Source of the DNA: Saccharomonospora azurea NA-128
Lineage (GTDB): Bacteria > Actinomycetota > Actinomycetes > Mycobacteriales > Pseudonocardiaceae
Assembly: GCF_000231055.2 (NCBI RefSeq)
Contig: NZ_CM001466.1
Location: forward strand, 1,287,900-1,351,899
Direction of reading: 5' to 3'
DNA: 64,000 nt
A program made the translations under genes and the position numbers. The notes under the pieces are model-generated. The model made no database searches. It was given only the letters and a program-made list of their open reading frames with translations, and was not told the origin of the DNA. Positions 16,761 to 25,533 of this stretch are shown one piece after another; within the stretch, counting starts at the first letter, position 1, and each line of letters starts with the position of its first letter.

Positions 16761-18008
16761 TCACGGTACGTCACGTCTCAACAGTGACGCTGGGCGCACG
16801 GCCGCCGCCCCGAACTTCGACCGCGCCACATCGGCGGCGACCTCGGCGTCGCGCCACCGCGATACCGGGCGCGCGTCGTCCAGGCTGAGCTGCTCGGGCT
16901 GCTCCGCGCCGACCAGTCCTTCGGCGCGCACGCCCAGCAGCCGCACCGGCGCTCCGGCACCCGTGTCGCGGAGCAACGTGACCGCCTGGGCATGGATGGT
17001 CCTCGCCACGTCCGTCGCCGTCGGCAGTGTGCGAGCTCGGGTGATGGTGCGGAAGTCGGAGAACCTGACCTTGATCGACACGGTCCTGCCCCGAAGGCCC
17101 CGGCGCCGCAGTGTCGCTGCCACCTTCTCCGCCAGGCTCAGCAACTGGCGCTCCTGTTCGGCCCGATCGGCGAGATCGGTGTCGAACGTCCGTTCCGCGC
17201 CCAGCGACTTCTCCTCCGCGTCGGCCACCACGCCACGCTCGTCGCGGCCGTGGGCGAGCGCGGTCAGGTGTTCCGCCGTGGCCACGCCCAACCAGCGCCG
17301 CAGGCGCTCGGGCGGAGTCGCCGCGATGTCGGCGATGGTCGCCAGACCGTGCGCCCGCAGGACCTCGGCCGTCTTCGGACCCACTCCCCACAGCGCCGAC
17401 ACCGGCAACGGGTGGAGGAACGACACCGTGTCGGCGACGGGAACCACGACCATGCCGTCGGGCTTCGCCATGCCGGAGGCCAGCTTCGCGACGAACTTGA
17501 CCCCCGCCGCTCCGACGGAACAGGTCACGCCGTACTCCGACTCGACCTTCGCCCGGATCTCGCTGCCGATCTCCACCGGCGTGGCCCCCAGCCTGCGCAG
17601 CGCGCCTCGCACGTCGAGGAACGCCTCGTCGAGGCTCAGCGGCTCGACCAGAGGCGTGTACTCGCTGAAGAGTGCCATGACGCCGCGGGAGACCTCGCTG
17701 TAGAGCCCCTTCGTGGGCGGCAGGTAGACGGCGTGCGGGCAGAGCTTGCGCGCCGCCGCGACCGGCATCGCCGACGAGATCCCGAACCGTCGGGCGGGGT
17801 AGTTCGCCGACAGCACCACCGAACGCGGCCCGGCGCCCGCGACGACCACGGGGCGATCGGCCAGCTCGGGCCGGGTCCGCAGTTCCACCGCCGCGAAGAA
17901 GGCGTCCATGTCGACGTGCAGCAGGTGGCAACCGGTGTCGTCGGGCCACGTGGAGTCGGTGACCCGGAACCGTTCGTACCCCTCGGGCAGCGCCGTGTTC
18001 CGTCCCAT
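16761..18008 (-). CDS. dinB: DNA polymerase IV (Y-family translesion polymerase)
   Basis: 415 residues; error-prone lesion-bypass polymerase. Catalytic carboxylates are in HVDMDAFF (D33, D35) and SLDEAF (D127, E128). Palm, fingers, thumb with helix-hairpin-helix (VGPKTAEVLRAHGL) and little-finger domain are all present. The last residues do not show a convincing beta-clamp-binding peptide; a QLSLDD-like clamp motif, seen as EQLSLDD about 40 residues from the end, is the best candidate. No LexA-type box was found in the 62 bp upstream. Confidence 0.95.
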   Translation of the reverse strand: MGRNTALPEGYERFRVTDSTWPDDTGCHLLHVDMDAFFAAVELRTRPELADRPVVVAGAGPRSVVLSANYPARRFGISSAMPVAAARKLCPHAVYLPPTKGLYSEVSRGVMALFSEYTPLVEPLSLDEAFLDVRGALRRLGATPVEIGSEIRAKVESEYGVTCSVGAAGVKFVAKLASGMAKPDGMVVVPVADTVSFLHPLPVSALWGVGPKTAEVLRAHGLATIADIAATPPERLRRWLGVATAEHLTALAHGRDERGVVADAEEKSLGAERTFDTDLADRAEQERQLLSLAEKVAATLRRRGLRGRTVSIKVRFSDFRTITRARTLPTATDVARTIHAQAVTLLRDTGAGAPVRLLGVRAEGLVGAEQPEQLSLDDARPVSRWRDAEVAADVARSKFGAAAVRPASLLRRDVP

Positions 18009-18046
18009 GTCGAGACGAGCCTACGTCGCGCCACCGACAGTTCCCG

Positions 18047-18069
18047 GCGCTCCCGGCCGCCGGGAGCGC
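18047..18069 (-). terminator. Hairpin terminator downstream of the methyltransferase gene
   Basis: Perfect 10-bp stem (18047-18056 with 18060-18069) with a 3-nt loop, 2 bp beyond the methyltransferase stop and 38 bp before the dinB start. It separates the two same-strand genes. No T-tract. Confidence 0.65.
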
Positions 18070-18070
18070 G

Positions 18071-18814
18071 TCAGGCGCGCGTGCGGGCCAACGCGTGCAA
18101 CCGGGTGGCGACGTCACGCAACGGGCTGGTCACCGCCGCCACGGTCTCGAACTCGGCGAGGTCGCTCTCCCACGACTCCGCCTCCTCCGGCGAGACGATC
18201 TCCGACACGACGCCGTCGCCCCGCACGGTCTCGACCGACAGACCCACGTCCGCGAGCAACGCGGTCACCCCGTCGACGTCGAAGCGCCGCAGGACGGTCT
18301 CCGCGTCGCCGCTGCGCACGCCGTCGGGCTGCGACAGCAGCTCCCGAGCCTCCACGAGCCGACCGGCCAGCGCACGGTGCAGCACCGCGGCGTGGCGGTT
18401 GGCCACGAGCACCGACACCGCGCCGCCGGGCGCAGTGGCCTCGACGATGGACGCCATGGTGCGGCGCGGGTCGTCCACGACCTCCAGCAGCGAGTGCGCG
18501 AGCACCAGATCGGCCGTCCCCGGCCTCACGTGCTCACCCAACGCGTCCGCGTCGTCGGCCACGACGGTGATCCGGTCGGCGACACCGTCCTCGGTCGCCC
18601 GCCGCTCCAGCGTGGCGAGCGCGTCGAGGCTCGGTTCCACGACCGTCACCCGGCACCCGGCGGCCGCGAAGGGCACCGCCCAGACGCCGCTGCCGCCGCC
18701 CACGTCCACCACCACAGGCTCCTGCGCACCCCGGGCCCGCGCGGCACGCAGCTCGGTTTCCAACACCTTCCGCACCGCCGCCGACCCGTGACCGGCCGAA
18801 GTCTCCGCTCGCAT
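18071..18814 (-). CDS. Class I SAM-dependent methyltransferase
   Basis: 247 residues with a Rossmann methyltransferase core: motif I VVDVGGGSGVWA at about residues 36-47, the acidic loop VEPSLDA one strand later, and the DLVLAHSLLEVVDD motif IV-like segment. The C-terminal half resembles small-molecule methyltransferases of the SmtA/CmoA type; substrate not identifiable. The ATG at 18814 (MRAETSAGHGS) is chosen over one 48 bp further upstream because the extension overlaps the divergent promoter region of the ParA-like gene. Confidence 0.82.
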   Translation of the reverse strand: MRAETSAGHGSAAVRKVLETELRAARARGAQEPVVVDVGGGSGVWAVPFAAAGCRVTVVEPSLDALATLERRATEDGVADRITVVADDADALGEHVRPGTADLVLAHSLLEVVDDPRRTMASIVEATAPGGAVSVLVANRHAAVLHRALAGRLVEARELLSQPDGVRSGDAETVLRRFDVDGVTALLADVGLSVETVRGDGVVSEIVSPEEAESWESDLAEFETVAAVTSPLRDVATRLHALARTRA

Positions 18815-18869
18815 GGCCCCCAAGCCTAGTTGGGACACCTCACGCGTTCTCACAGTGACCATCCCCGGC

Positions 18870-18875
18870 TACGCT
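18870..18875 (+). promoter_or_regulatory. -10 box of a probable leaderless ParA-like gene
   Basis: TACGCT ends 7 nt before the GTG at 18883, so transcription should begin at or beside the start codon. This spacing recurs before several genes in the window and explains the missing ribosome binding site. Confidence 0.5.
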
Positions 18876-18882
18876 CGCAGGC

Positions 18883-19818
18883 GTGCACACGGTCGCCGTA
18901 CTCAGCCTCAAGGGTGGCGTCGGGAAGACGACGGTCGCTCTCGGTGTCGCCTCGGCTGCGCTCCGCAGGGGAACCCGGACGCTGGTGGCGGACCTGGACC
19001 CACAGGGCAACGCCACCGCGACGCTCGATCCGCCACTCACCGACGCCACGCTCGCCGACGTTCTCGAAGCGCCCCGGCTCGGCATCCTGAACCAGGCGAT
19101 CGCCGCCAGCGGCTGGAGCGACGCCGTCGACGTCCTCGTCGGGTCGGAGGAGTTGGAGCTGCTCAACGAACCCGGCCCTCACGCCCATCGCATGGACAGC
19201 CTGGCGCGGGCCCTCGACGAACTGCGCCGCTATCCGCAGGGCAAACCGTACGACCTCGCGATCCTCGACTGCCCGCCGTCGCTCGGGCGGCTCACGCGCT
19301 CGGCACTCATCGCCGCCGACAGCGCGCTGCTCGTCACCGAACCCACCATGTACGCCGTGGCGGGCGCGCAGCGGGCGCTGGAGGCCATCGAGTCGATCCG
19401 GGCCGAGCACAACCCGCGACTGAAACCGGCGGGCGTGGTCGTCAACCGGCTGCGCAACCGCTCCTACGAGCACGAATACCGCGTGCAGGAACTGCGGGAG
19501 TCGTTCGGCAGGCTCGTGATGCCGACCGCGATCCCCGACCGGCTGGTCGTGCAGCAGGCGCAGGGCGCATGCACGCCGATCCACGCGTGGAACTCCCCCG
19601 CCGCACAGGAGATCGCGCTGACGTTCAACATGGTGCTGGCGAAGATTCTGCGCTCCGACCGTGCCGGTCGGCACCGGCTGGACGGTGAGGAGCCGGAACC
19701 CACGCCACCACCCGCAGGACCTCCGCCGCCGGGCCCGCCCTCAGGCCCGCAGAGAGGCGCTCCGCCACCGCCACACCTGCCCGCGCGGCGCCCGTACGCC
19801 CGGCACGAGACGGGCTGA
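18883..19818 (+). CDS. ParA/Soj-family ATPase with Pro-rich tail
   Basis: 311 residues. The deviant Walker A KGGVGKTT begins at residue 10, with the signature Lys in place, and the ILDCPPSLGRLT Walker B segment lies near residues 127-138. The fold is the MinD/ParA type. The C-terminal ~45 residues are Pro/Gly-rich and likely disordered. It is distinct from the ParA encoded at 47-48 kb and has no ParB gene beside it; the next gene, 3 bp downstream, is a DNA glycosylase. Role unknown: such orphan ParA proteins position cargo other than origins. Confidence 0.88.
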   Translation: MHTVAVLSLKGGVGKTTVALGVASAALRRGTRTLVADLDPQGNATATLDPPLTDATLADVLEAPRLGILNQAIAASGWSDAVDVLVGSEELELLNEPGPHAHRMDSLARALDELRRYPQGKPYDLAILDCPPSLGRLTRSALIAADSALLVTEPTMYAVAGAQRALEAIESIRAEHNPRLKPAGVVVNRLRNRSYEHEYRVQELRESFGRLVMPTAIPDRLVVQQAQGACTPIHAWNSPAAQEIALTFNMVLAKILRSDRAGRHRLDGEEPEPTPPPAGPPPPGPPSGPQRGAPPPPHLPARRPYARHETG

Positions 19819-19821
19819 CCC

Positions 19822-20622
19822 GTGCCCGAGGGTGACACCGTCTTCCTCACCGGCGAGCGGCTTCGTGGCGCTCTGGTGGGGCGCACGCTCACCCGCACGG
19901 ACTTCCGGCACCCGAGACTGGCCACCGCCGACCTGACCGGACGCGACGTGGTGGCCGTCCGCACGGTCGGCAAGCACCTCTTTCTGCGGTTCTCCGACCG
20001 CACCAGCCTGCACAGCCATCTCATGATGGACGGTTCGTGGCGGGTGTTCCGCCCGGGACAGCGCTGGTCGATGCCGAGCCACCACGCCCGGGTCGTCCTC
20101 GCGCACACGGACGCGGAGGCCGTCGGGTTCCGCGTGCACGACCTCGATCTCGTGCCCACGGAACGGGAGTCGCGATTCGTGGCGCACCTGGGCCCGGACC
20201 TGCTCGATCCGGACTGGGGGCCCGACCACGAGAGCACCGCCGCGGCCGCACTGCGGTCGCGTCCGAACCTGGCGATCGGCGAGGCCCTGCTCGACCAGCA
20301 CGTCATGGCCGGCGTCGGAAATGTGTTCAAGACCGAGATCTGCTTCCTGCTCGGCGTCTCCCCGTGGACACCGGCGTCGGAGGTGGATGTCGATCGGGCG
20401 GTGCGGCTGGCCCACCGGCTGCTCACCGTCAACGCACGCCGCCCGCGACGCGTCACCACGGGCATGGACGCGCCGGGACGTCGCAGCTGGGTGTACGAGC
20501 GCACCCGGCAGGGCTGTCTCCGCTGCGGCGGAGCCGTCCGGGTGGCCGACCAGGGTGAGGGCACGTGGGCCCGGCCCACTTGGTACTGCCCGCGCTGCCA
20601 GCCCGGCCCCGCGCCGGCGTGA
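19822..20622 (+). CDS. Fpg/Nei-family DNA glycosylase (endonuclease VIII type)
   Basis: 266 residues; bifunctional glycosylase/AP lyase for oxidised bases. After removal of Met the N-terminus is Pro-Glu, the catalytic pair of the family, in PEGDTVF, the form typical of Nei rather than Fpg. A conserved Lys is in VGKHLFLRF near residue 53. A helix-two-turn-helix (GVGNVFKTEICF) and a C-terminal zinc finger C-x2-C-x20-C-x2-C are present. The finger spacing is typical. GTG start at 19822, 3 bp after the ParA-like stop, so co-transcription is likely. Confidence 0.92.
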   Translation: MPEGDTVFLTGERLRGALVGRTLTRTDFRHPRLATADLTGRDVVAVRTVGKHLFLRFSDRTSLHSHLMMDGSWRVFRPGQRWSMPSHHARVVLAHTDAEAVGFRVHDLDLVPTERESRFVAHLGPDLLDPDWGPDHESTAAAALRSRPNLAIGEALLDQHVMAGVGNVFKTEICFLLGVSPWTPASEVDVDRAVRLAHRLLTVNARRPRRVTTGMDAPGRRSWVYERTRQGCLRCGGAVRVADQGEGTWARPTWYCPRCQPGPAPA

Positions 20623-20627
20623 CCCCC

Positions 20628-20664
20628 GGCATGACACGGGCATGACACGGGCATGACGATGCCC
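20628..20664 (+). repeat. 2.7 copies of an 11-bp direct repeat ending in a hairpin
   Basis: Units of GGCATGACACG begin at 20628, 20639 and 20650. The last unit forms GGGCAT-GACG-ATGCCC (20649-20664), a 6-bp stem with a tetraloop, 27 bp after the glycosylase stop, and could act as its terminator. Confidence 0.45.
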
Positions 20665-20688
20665 ACCCGCGGGTCGCCGAAAAACGCG

Positions 20689-20718
20689 TTGCCGCATCCC
20701 GCCTCGTGCGCCTAGCGT
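20689..20718 (+). promoter_or_regulatory. Predicted promoter of the mini-ORF transcript
   Basis: -35 TTGCCG (20689-20694), 18-bp spacer, -10 TAGCGT (20713-20718). Transcription would start around 20725, just upstream of the extended Shine-Dalgarno sequence at 20731. Confidence 0.5.
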
Positions 20719-20730
20719 GGCGATTACACG

Positions 20731-20789
20731 AGAAGGGAGGTGGTCCAACGGTGAATATCCACAGGACTCGTGAGGTGGCTGTCCACTGA
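20731..20789 (+). CDS. 12-codon ORF behind a 17-nt extended Shine-Dalgarno sequence
   Basis: Bases 20731-20747 read AGAAGGGAGGTGGTCCA. Against the standard 16S rRNA 3' tail (ending GATCACCTCCTTTCT) this pairs over 17 consecutive nucleotides, two as G-U, far beyond a normal 5-7 nt site. Ten nt after the GGAGG core, GTG at 20751 opens 12 codons (MNIHRTREVAVH) and TGA at 20787-20789. Downstream the RNA can fold: TGTC-CACT-GACA (20780-20791) inside GGTGGC/GCCACC (20774-20779 with 20802-20807), so the stop codon sits in a hairpin. The peptide has no recognisable domain. It could be a leader peptide, a ribosome-binding decoy or a regulatory RNA. The feature spans the site plus ORF. Confidence 0.6.
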
Positions 20790-20825
20790 CAGCGCACACG
20801 GGCCACCCAGTTGACGCGTGTGTCT

Positions 20826-20852
20826 GCCGGTGAATACCAGGCAGTCACCGGC
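20826..20852 (+). other. Stem-loop downstream of the mini-ORF
   Basis: Perfect 8-bp stem GCCGGTGA / TCACCGGC (20826-20833 with 20845-20852), 11-nt loop. It lies 36 nt after the mini-ORF stop and 158 nt before pyrD. No T-tract follows, so it may be a structured RNA element or weak terminator. The rest of the 388-bp gap 20623-21010 shows no gene. Confidence 0.5.
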
Positions 20853-21010
20853 CCCTAGTGTTTCCGGGAACCGGTCCGTCCCGGGCCCGAACGGCTGACG
20901 ACGTTCGGGAGTCGCACTGGGGGCTTCACCTCTTTCCAGGGGCGGTCCGTCTCGATCGCCTCGTGCTCCTGGATGCGAGCTGCGTGTCCGCATGACGGAT
21001 ACTGGACGCC

Positions 21011-22075
21011 GTGCTCTTCGACAGGATCGTCCGGCCCGCCCTCTATCGGCTTCACGCCAACGACGCCGAGGCAGTGCACGAACGCACCGTCCGCCTGCTC
21101 GGCAGGCTGGGCCAGGGCAGCCCGCTGACCCGCGCACTCGGCCGGTACTACCGGGTCGACGACCCCTGCACCGTCTTCGGCATCCGGTTCCCGAACCGCG
21201 TGGGCCTCGCCGCCGGGATGGACAAGGACGGGCGCGCGCTGCACGCGTGGTCGGCTCTCGGGTTCGGGTTCGTCGAGGTCGGCACCGTCACGCGACACGC
21301 GCAGCCGGGCAACCCCCAGCCCCGTCTCTTCACGCTCGACGCCAGTGACGCCGTGCTCAACCGGATGGGCTTCAACAACGCCGGTGCGGCGGCGTTGGCC
21401 GGCCGGCTCGCCGCCACGGGCAAGCCCGACATCCCGCTCGGGATCAGCATCGGCAAGTCGAAGGTCACTCCCGTCGAGGAGGCGATCTCCGACTATCGCG
21501 ACTCGCTCGTGACGCTGTCCCCGTACGCCGACTACGTGGCCGTCAACGTCAGCTCGCCCAACACGCCGGGACTGCGCACGCTGCAGGACCGCGGAGCGCT
21601 GACCGAGCTGCTGAGCGAACTGTCCCGCACCTCCCGCGACCTCGCGGCGACGAGCGGGCGCGCGCGGGTGCCGCTGCTGGTGAAGGTGGCTCCGGACCTG
21701 TCGTTCGACGCCATCGCCGAACTGCTCGGTGTGTGTCTCGACCACGAGGTCGCCGGCCTCATCGCCACCAACACGACGTTGTCGCGGGACGGACTCGCGC
21801 CTCAGGACGCACGGTTCGCGAGCGAGCCGGGCGGACTGTCCGGGCGCCCGCTCACGACGAGGTCGGCGGAGATCGTGCGCTTCGTGCACGACCAGGTGGG
21901 CGACTCACTGCCGATCATCGGTGTGGGCGGCATCGGCGGCCCCGACGACGCGCTGCGCATGCTCGACGCCGGTGCGAGCCTGCTGCAGGTCTTCAGCGCG
22001 TTCGCCCTCCACGGGCCCGCCGTGGTGAAGCGGATCAACTCCCGGCTCGCACCGCGGCAGGCCGTACGGCGCTGA
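21011..22075 (+). CDS. pyrD: Dihydroorotate dehydrogenase, quinone-dependent (class 2)
   Basis: 354 residues; FMN enzyme oxidising dihydroorotate to orotate with menaquinone as acceptor, at the membrane. The N-terminal amphipathic helices ([17 protein letters not shown]) typical of class 2 precede the barrel. The active-site loop [12 protein letters not shown] carries the catalytic Ser, and the FMN-phosphate region is [20 protein letters not shown]. The GTG at 21011 is preceded at 7 nt by GATACT, a plausible -10, suggesting a leaderless transcript separate from the mini-ORF RNA. Its last 41 bp overlap the 3' end of the opposite-strand gene. Confidence 0.96.
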   Translation: MLFDRIVRPALYRLHANDAEAVHERTVRLLGRLGQGSPLTRALGRYYRVDDPCTVFGIRFPNRVGLAAGMDKDGRALHAWSALGFGFVEVGTVTRHAQPGNPQPRLFTLDASDAVLNRMGFNNAGAAALAGRLAATGKPDIPLGISIGKSKVTPVEEAISDYRDSLVTLSPYADYVAVNVSSPNTPGLRTLQDRGALTELLSELSRTSRDLAATSGRARVPLLVKVAPDLSFDAIAELLGVCLDHEVAGLIATNTTLSRDGLAPQDARFASEPGGLSGRPLTTRSAEIVRFVHDQVGDSLPIIGVGGIGGPDDALRMLDAGASLLQVFSAFALHGPAVVKRINSRLAPRQAVRR

Positions 22076-23420
22076 GGTGGCGCAGGTACGCCCGCCAGCA
22101 CTCCCACGCGGTGAGGTCGGCACCGTGTCGCGCCGCTGCCGGATCGCAGAGGATCGCGAGCGAGCTCGTCCCGTCGGCCAGGTCCACGGTGCCCAGGCGC
22201 ATCGGCGCGGGCAGGTGAGCGACGAACTCGCCCAACGCCGCCGGAGCCAGCAGCCATTCCTCGCCGAGCAGGGGACCGCCCTCGGCGGCACCGCGCGCCG
22301 GCACCACCCCGGCCTCGGGCGGGTCCTGCTCCAGCAGCATCAGCCGATAATGGCGGGACGTGGTCGCGAAGCCGGTGAACCGCGCCCCCACTCGCTCCAG
22401 GTCCACGGCCCGCGGTTGCCCCCGGAGGAAGGAACCGAAGGCGATCAACCGCACTCCGACGTCCGGGTAGGGCCGGGGAGCCTGTGATCCGGTGAGCAGC
22501 CCCGCGAGGTCGAGCACCACCTGGTCGTCGAAGGGTTTCGTCAGCAGGCCGACACCGCCGTCGAACCGCAGGGGCAGCAGCATGGCCGCGGTGTCGAGGT
22601 GCGTCACCAACCGACTCAGCGAACAGGCCCCGCTGCCCAGCGGCAGCAGGATGGCGTCGTGATATTGCAGGGCGTGCGCGGCACGTCGGCGACAGATGCC
22701 GTCGGCGCCCCCACCCGACAGCTCGACCTCGTTCGTCAGTGCGCCCGCCACCCGCAACGTGTCCGCGGTCGCGAGGAGCCGAGCAGCGTCCATCGGTGCG
22801 AGCGCGGCCAAGAACGGCCGGTCCGGCACACCGACCCGGGGGTGCTCGCCCGCGCTCAGGCGCACCGACTCCGGCCAGTGCCTGCTGAACCCTCGGGAGC
22901 CGGCTCGGGGATCCGGTCCCGTGACCGCGGCGGCCACCTGCTGCGCGACGGCGGCGTCGCGGGCCAGCACCGTGGTGACTCCCGAATCGCTCGTCGGCAG
23001 CAGTCCTCGGGTGGGGACGAACCCCACCACTCCGCGACACCCGGCGGGCGGTTCGGTGACGAGCAACGCGTCGAGCTTGCTGAGCGTCTCCACCCGCGCC
23101 TCGGAGCCCGGCGAGGGCGAACCGGGCACCGTATGCCCTGCGACCACCGCACCGGCCTGCGCGAGCCGTCCCACGACGACGGGCTCGTCCGGCGCGGCCA
23201 CCAGAGTCCCGACCAGCGGCAGGCGCTCCCCCAACCTCACCCGCTCGTCGACGGCCTTCGCGTCCACGAGCACGTCCTCCCGGCAGCGCAGCCGCACCAG
23301 CGGGGCCGGTCCGAGACCGCGCGAGAGCGCGTCGAACACCGACAGCACGCGCTGGACGGCCTGGCTCGTGGTGATGGGAGGAAGCGGGACCGTGTCGTCG
23401 TCGAACAGGAACAGGTTCAC
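22035..23420 (-). CDS. Allophanate hydrolase-like protein lacking the amidase signature
   Basis: 461 residues. The C-terminal ~140 residues match the C-terminal domain of allophanate hydrolase (AtzF/DUR1,2): YRLMLL, the [17 protein letters not shown] stretch and GTVDLADG are characteristic. The N-terminal part follows the amidase-signature layout ([27 protein letters not shown], and a late [17 protein letters not shown] segment), but the Gly/Ser-rich block with the catalytic Ser and cis-Ser is missing and the catalytic Lys region reads GTLVAAPDE. At 461 residues it is about 140 shorter than the usual ~600. It is probably inactive as an amidase; a binding or regulatory role is possible. GTG start at 23420. 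It overlaps pyrD tail-to-tail. Confidence 0.75.
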   Translation of the reverse strand: MNLFLFDDDTVPLPPITTSQAVQRVLSVFDALSRGLGPAPLVRLRCREDVLVDAKAVDERVRLGERLPLVGTLVAAPDEPVVVGRLAQAGAVVAGHTVPGSPSPGSEARVETLSKLDALLVTEPPAGCRGVVGFVPTRGLLPTSDSGVTTVLARDAAVAQQVAAAVTGPDPRAGSRGFSRHWPESVRLSAGEHPRVGVPDRPFLAALAPMDAARLLATADTLRVAGALTNEVELSGGGADGICRRRAAHALQYHDAILLPLGSGACSLSRLVTHLDTAAMLLPLRFDGGVGLLTKPFDDQVVLDLAGLLTGSQAPRPYPDVGVRLIAFGSFLRGQPRAVDLERVGARFTGFATTSRHYRLMLLEQDPPEAGVVPARGAAEGGPLLGEEWLLAPAALGEFVAHLPAPMRLGTVDLADGTSSLAILCDPAAARHGADLTAWECWRAYLRHLSAVRPAAVRAGS

Positions 23421-23507
23421 GCCGCTGTCCTTTCCTGACAGAGTCTGGCGCGTAGTACCTACCCGGCTCGACCGCCGGTCAACCTGCTCACAGGAGCAGA
23501 GCTGTCG

Positions 23508-24428
23508 TCACGGCGACGACAGCTCACGCAATGCCGACGCCAGTCCGGCGAGCCGGTCCGTGGCGTCGGTGAGGGCCTCCTTGGCCTCCGGCACCCCACT
23601 GCTGGAGGCGGCGACGGCCCGCCCCGTGGCCGCGACGAGGGCGCCGTACTCCTCGATGCCCCCGTCGAGCTGTTCCCGCAGCCCTTCGAGAGCGGTGTCC
23701 AAGGCCGGTCGCTGGGCCTCGGGGGTGGACGCCCGAGCGCGCTCGACCGATTCGATCCGCGCGGCCAGGGCGCGCAGGACGGCGGCGGCCTCCTCCGCCG
23801 TCTGTCGCGTCTGCTCGACCGACAGCGGCGGCACCGCCGACACGGTGCCGCCGGTCGTGGGCGCCGCCAGTTGTGCGAGCAGCTCCGCGAGCGACGCCTC
23901 GCTGCGCGCCAACCGTTCCATCGGCTCCCGCGCCAGGGATCCCACCCTCGGCAGCGCCGGCGGTCGCGGCGCCGCGACGACCGTGGTCTTGCTCAGCTGG
24001 TACAGGCGGATACCGGAGCGCGTGCCGAGCACCCCGAAGATCACCACGCCGACCAAGCCGCTCAGCGCGCCCTGCCACCCGTCGACACCGCCCGTGATCC
24101 CCGTGTAGCCCACGAGGGCGTACAACACGGACAGCAGGGTCAGCACGATCCACAGCGTCAGGGCCCGCGACGTGCGTCGCTTCCGGCGCTCGTGTTTCGC
24201 CGCCGGGTCGTTCCACCGCGCCCACTTGTCGCGGACCTCGCCCACCACGGGCGGCACCACGGGCACCGGACGCGCATCCGTGCGCGAGGCGTCGGACGTC
24301 CGTTCGGCCGTCGCGCTGTCCGTGTAGGCCCGCACCGCGCGTTGCGCACGCTGGGCGTAGTCGGGCAGACGCTGCAGATGCTTGTCGAACTTCGCGAAGC
24401 GCTCGTTCCGTCCGCCCGCCACGGTCAC
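23508..24428 (-). CDS. pspM: Phage-shock-type membrane protein PspM
   Basis: 306 residues in the place of Rv2743c (PspM), third gene of the clgR-pspA-pspM module. A charged N-terminus of about 85 residues, two adjacent transmembrane helices (about 88-110 and 119-138), then a long coiled-coil-rich cytoplasmic tail. In mycobacteria this protein ties PspA to the membrane and to ClgR during envelope stress. Starts 22 bp after pspA. Sequence is poorly conserved in the family, so identity rests on topology and gene order. Confidence 0.8.
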   Translation of the reverse strand: MTVAGGRNERFAKFDKHLQRLPDYAQRAQRAVRAYTDSATAERTSDASRTDARPVPVVPPVVGEVRDKWARWNDPAAKHERRKRRTSRALTLWIVLTLLSVLYALVGYTGITGGVDGWQGALSGLVGVVIFGVLGTRSGIRLYQLSKTTVVAAPRPPALPRVGSLAREPMERLARSEASLAELLAQLAAPTTGGTVSAVPPLSVEQTRQTAEEAAAVLRALAARIESVERARASTPEAQRPALDTALEGLREQLDGGIEEYGALVAATGRAVAASSSGVPEAKEALTDATDRLAGLASALRELSSP

Positions 24429-24450
24429 CCCCGCATGAATGCTGCTCTTC

Positions 24451-25305
24451 TCACGCCTGGTTCTTCTGCCGCTCGGCCTCGACCCTGGCCTGGATCTCCT
24501 TCTGGACGTCCGAGGTGGCCGACGACGAGGACGAGGCGCTGCTGTTGCTCGTGGAGTCGCCGCTCGTCACCTGCGCCACCGACTCGCCCTTCATCGAGGC
24601 GCGGATCTGCTCCAGACGGCTGTGGCCCGCGAGCTGCGTGGTGGAGTGCTGGACCTCCAGCATCCGGCCCTGCACCGAGTTCTGCGCCAGCTCGGCCGAG
24701 CCGAGAGCGGTGGTGTAACGCTTCTCGATCTTGTCGCGGATCTCGTCGAGCGAAGGCGTGTTGCCGGGCGCGGCCAGCTCCGTCATCTGGTTCAGCGACG
24801 AGGAGACCTGCTCCTGCATCTTGGCCTGCTCCAGCTGCGACAGCAGCTTCGTGCGCTCGGCCAGCTTCTGCTGGAGCATGCTCGCGTTGCGCTCGACGGC
24901 CTGCTTGGCCTGCTCGGCGGCCTGCAGCGCCTGGTCGTGCAGCGTCTTCAGGTCCTCGATCGACTGCTCGGCGGTCACGAGCTGCGCCGCGAAGCCCTCG
25001 GCGGCCGTCTCGAACTCCTGAGCCTTCTGCTCGTCGCCCTTGGCCCTGGCCTCGTCGGCGAGCGTCAACGCCTGGCGGGTGGAGGCCTGCAGCTTCTCGA
25101 CCTCGCCCAGCTGTCGGTTGAGCTTCATCTCCAGCTGCCGCTGGTTACCGATCACCGAGGCAGCCTGCTGCGACAGGGCCTGGTGATTGCGCTGAGCCTC
25201 CTCGATGGCCTGCTGGATCTGCACCTTCGGATCGGCGTGCTCGTCAACCTTGGACGAGAACGCCGCCATGAGGTACTTCCAGAACTTCACGAAAGGGTTG
25301 GCCAT
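24451..25305 (-). CDS. pspA: PspA/IM30 family envelope-stress protein
   Basis: 284-residue ESCRT-III-like coiled-coil protein that coats damaged membrane. The N-terminal amphipathic helix is [16 protein letters not shown]; then nearly continuous Gln/Ala/Glu-rich coiled coil to about residue 230, a Ser/Thr-rich linker and a short charged C-terminal helix. I start at ATG 25305, the family N-terminus, although GGAGG lies only 2 nt before it; a GTG 21 bp upstream is the alternative. The 242-bp gap to clgR holds two hairpins, so pspA probably also has its own promoter; a GGAAC at 25431-25427 could be part of an ECF-type site. Confidence 0.94.
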   Translation of the reverse strand: MANPFVKFWKYLMAAFSSKVDEHADPKVQIQQAIEEAQRNHQALSQQAASVIGNQRQLEMKLNRQLGEVEKLQASTRQALTLADEARAKGDEQKAQEFETAAEGFAAQLVTAEQSIEDLKTLHDQALQAAEQAKQAVERNASMLQQKLAERTKLLSQLEQAKMQEQVSSSLNQMTELAAPGNTPSLDEIRDKIEKRYTTALGSAELAQNSVQGRMLEVQHSTTQLAGHSRLEQIRASMKGESVAQVTSGDSTSNSSASSSSSATSDVQKEIQARVEAERQKNQA

Positions 25306-25476
25306 CTCCTCCGCCTGCTTTCTCACGTCCCACAGTTACCGAACGGGGTGACACGAGCGCCCGACCAACGCCAGCGCCTCTCGCGTGCACGACTGCCGTT
25401 CTTCGACCCACGTGATCCCCGTGTGGGTTCCATCGTGTCAGGTCGACCGCCGCGGTACCAGGCGACCCCGGCGAAA

Positions 25477-25492
25477 TCAGGGATCCCCCTGA
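25477..25492 (-). terminator. Short hairpin between clgR and pspA
   Basis: TCAGGG-ATCC-CCCTGA palindrome; on the minus strand it is followed by TTTCG. Second of two hairpins after clgR. Confidence 0.4.
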
Positions 25493-25503
25493 CCGTGTCG
25501 AGT

Positions 25504-25533
25504 CCGTTCGGTGACATGGTCGTCACCGAACGG
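25504..25533 (-). terminator. 12-bp hairpin just after clgR
   Basis: Arms 25504-25515 and 25522-25533 pair perfectly over 12 bp with a 6-nt loop, 14 bp past the clgR stop. Likely terminator or attenuator between clgR and pspA. Confidence 0.6.

Noticed and set aside
18009..18070. LexA/SOS box before dinB
   Set aside because: No GAAC-N4-GTTC pattern found in the upstream region.
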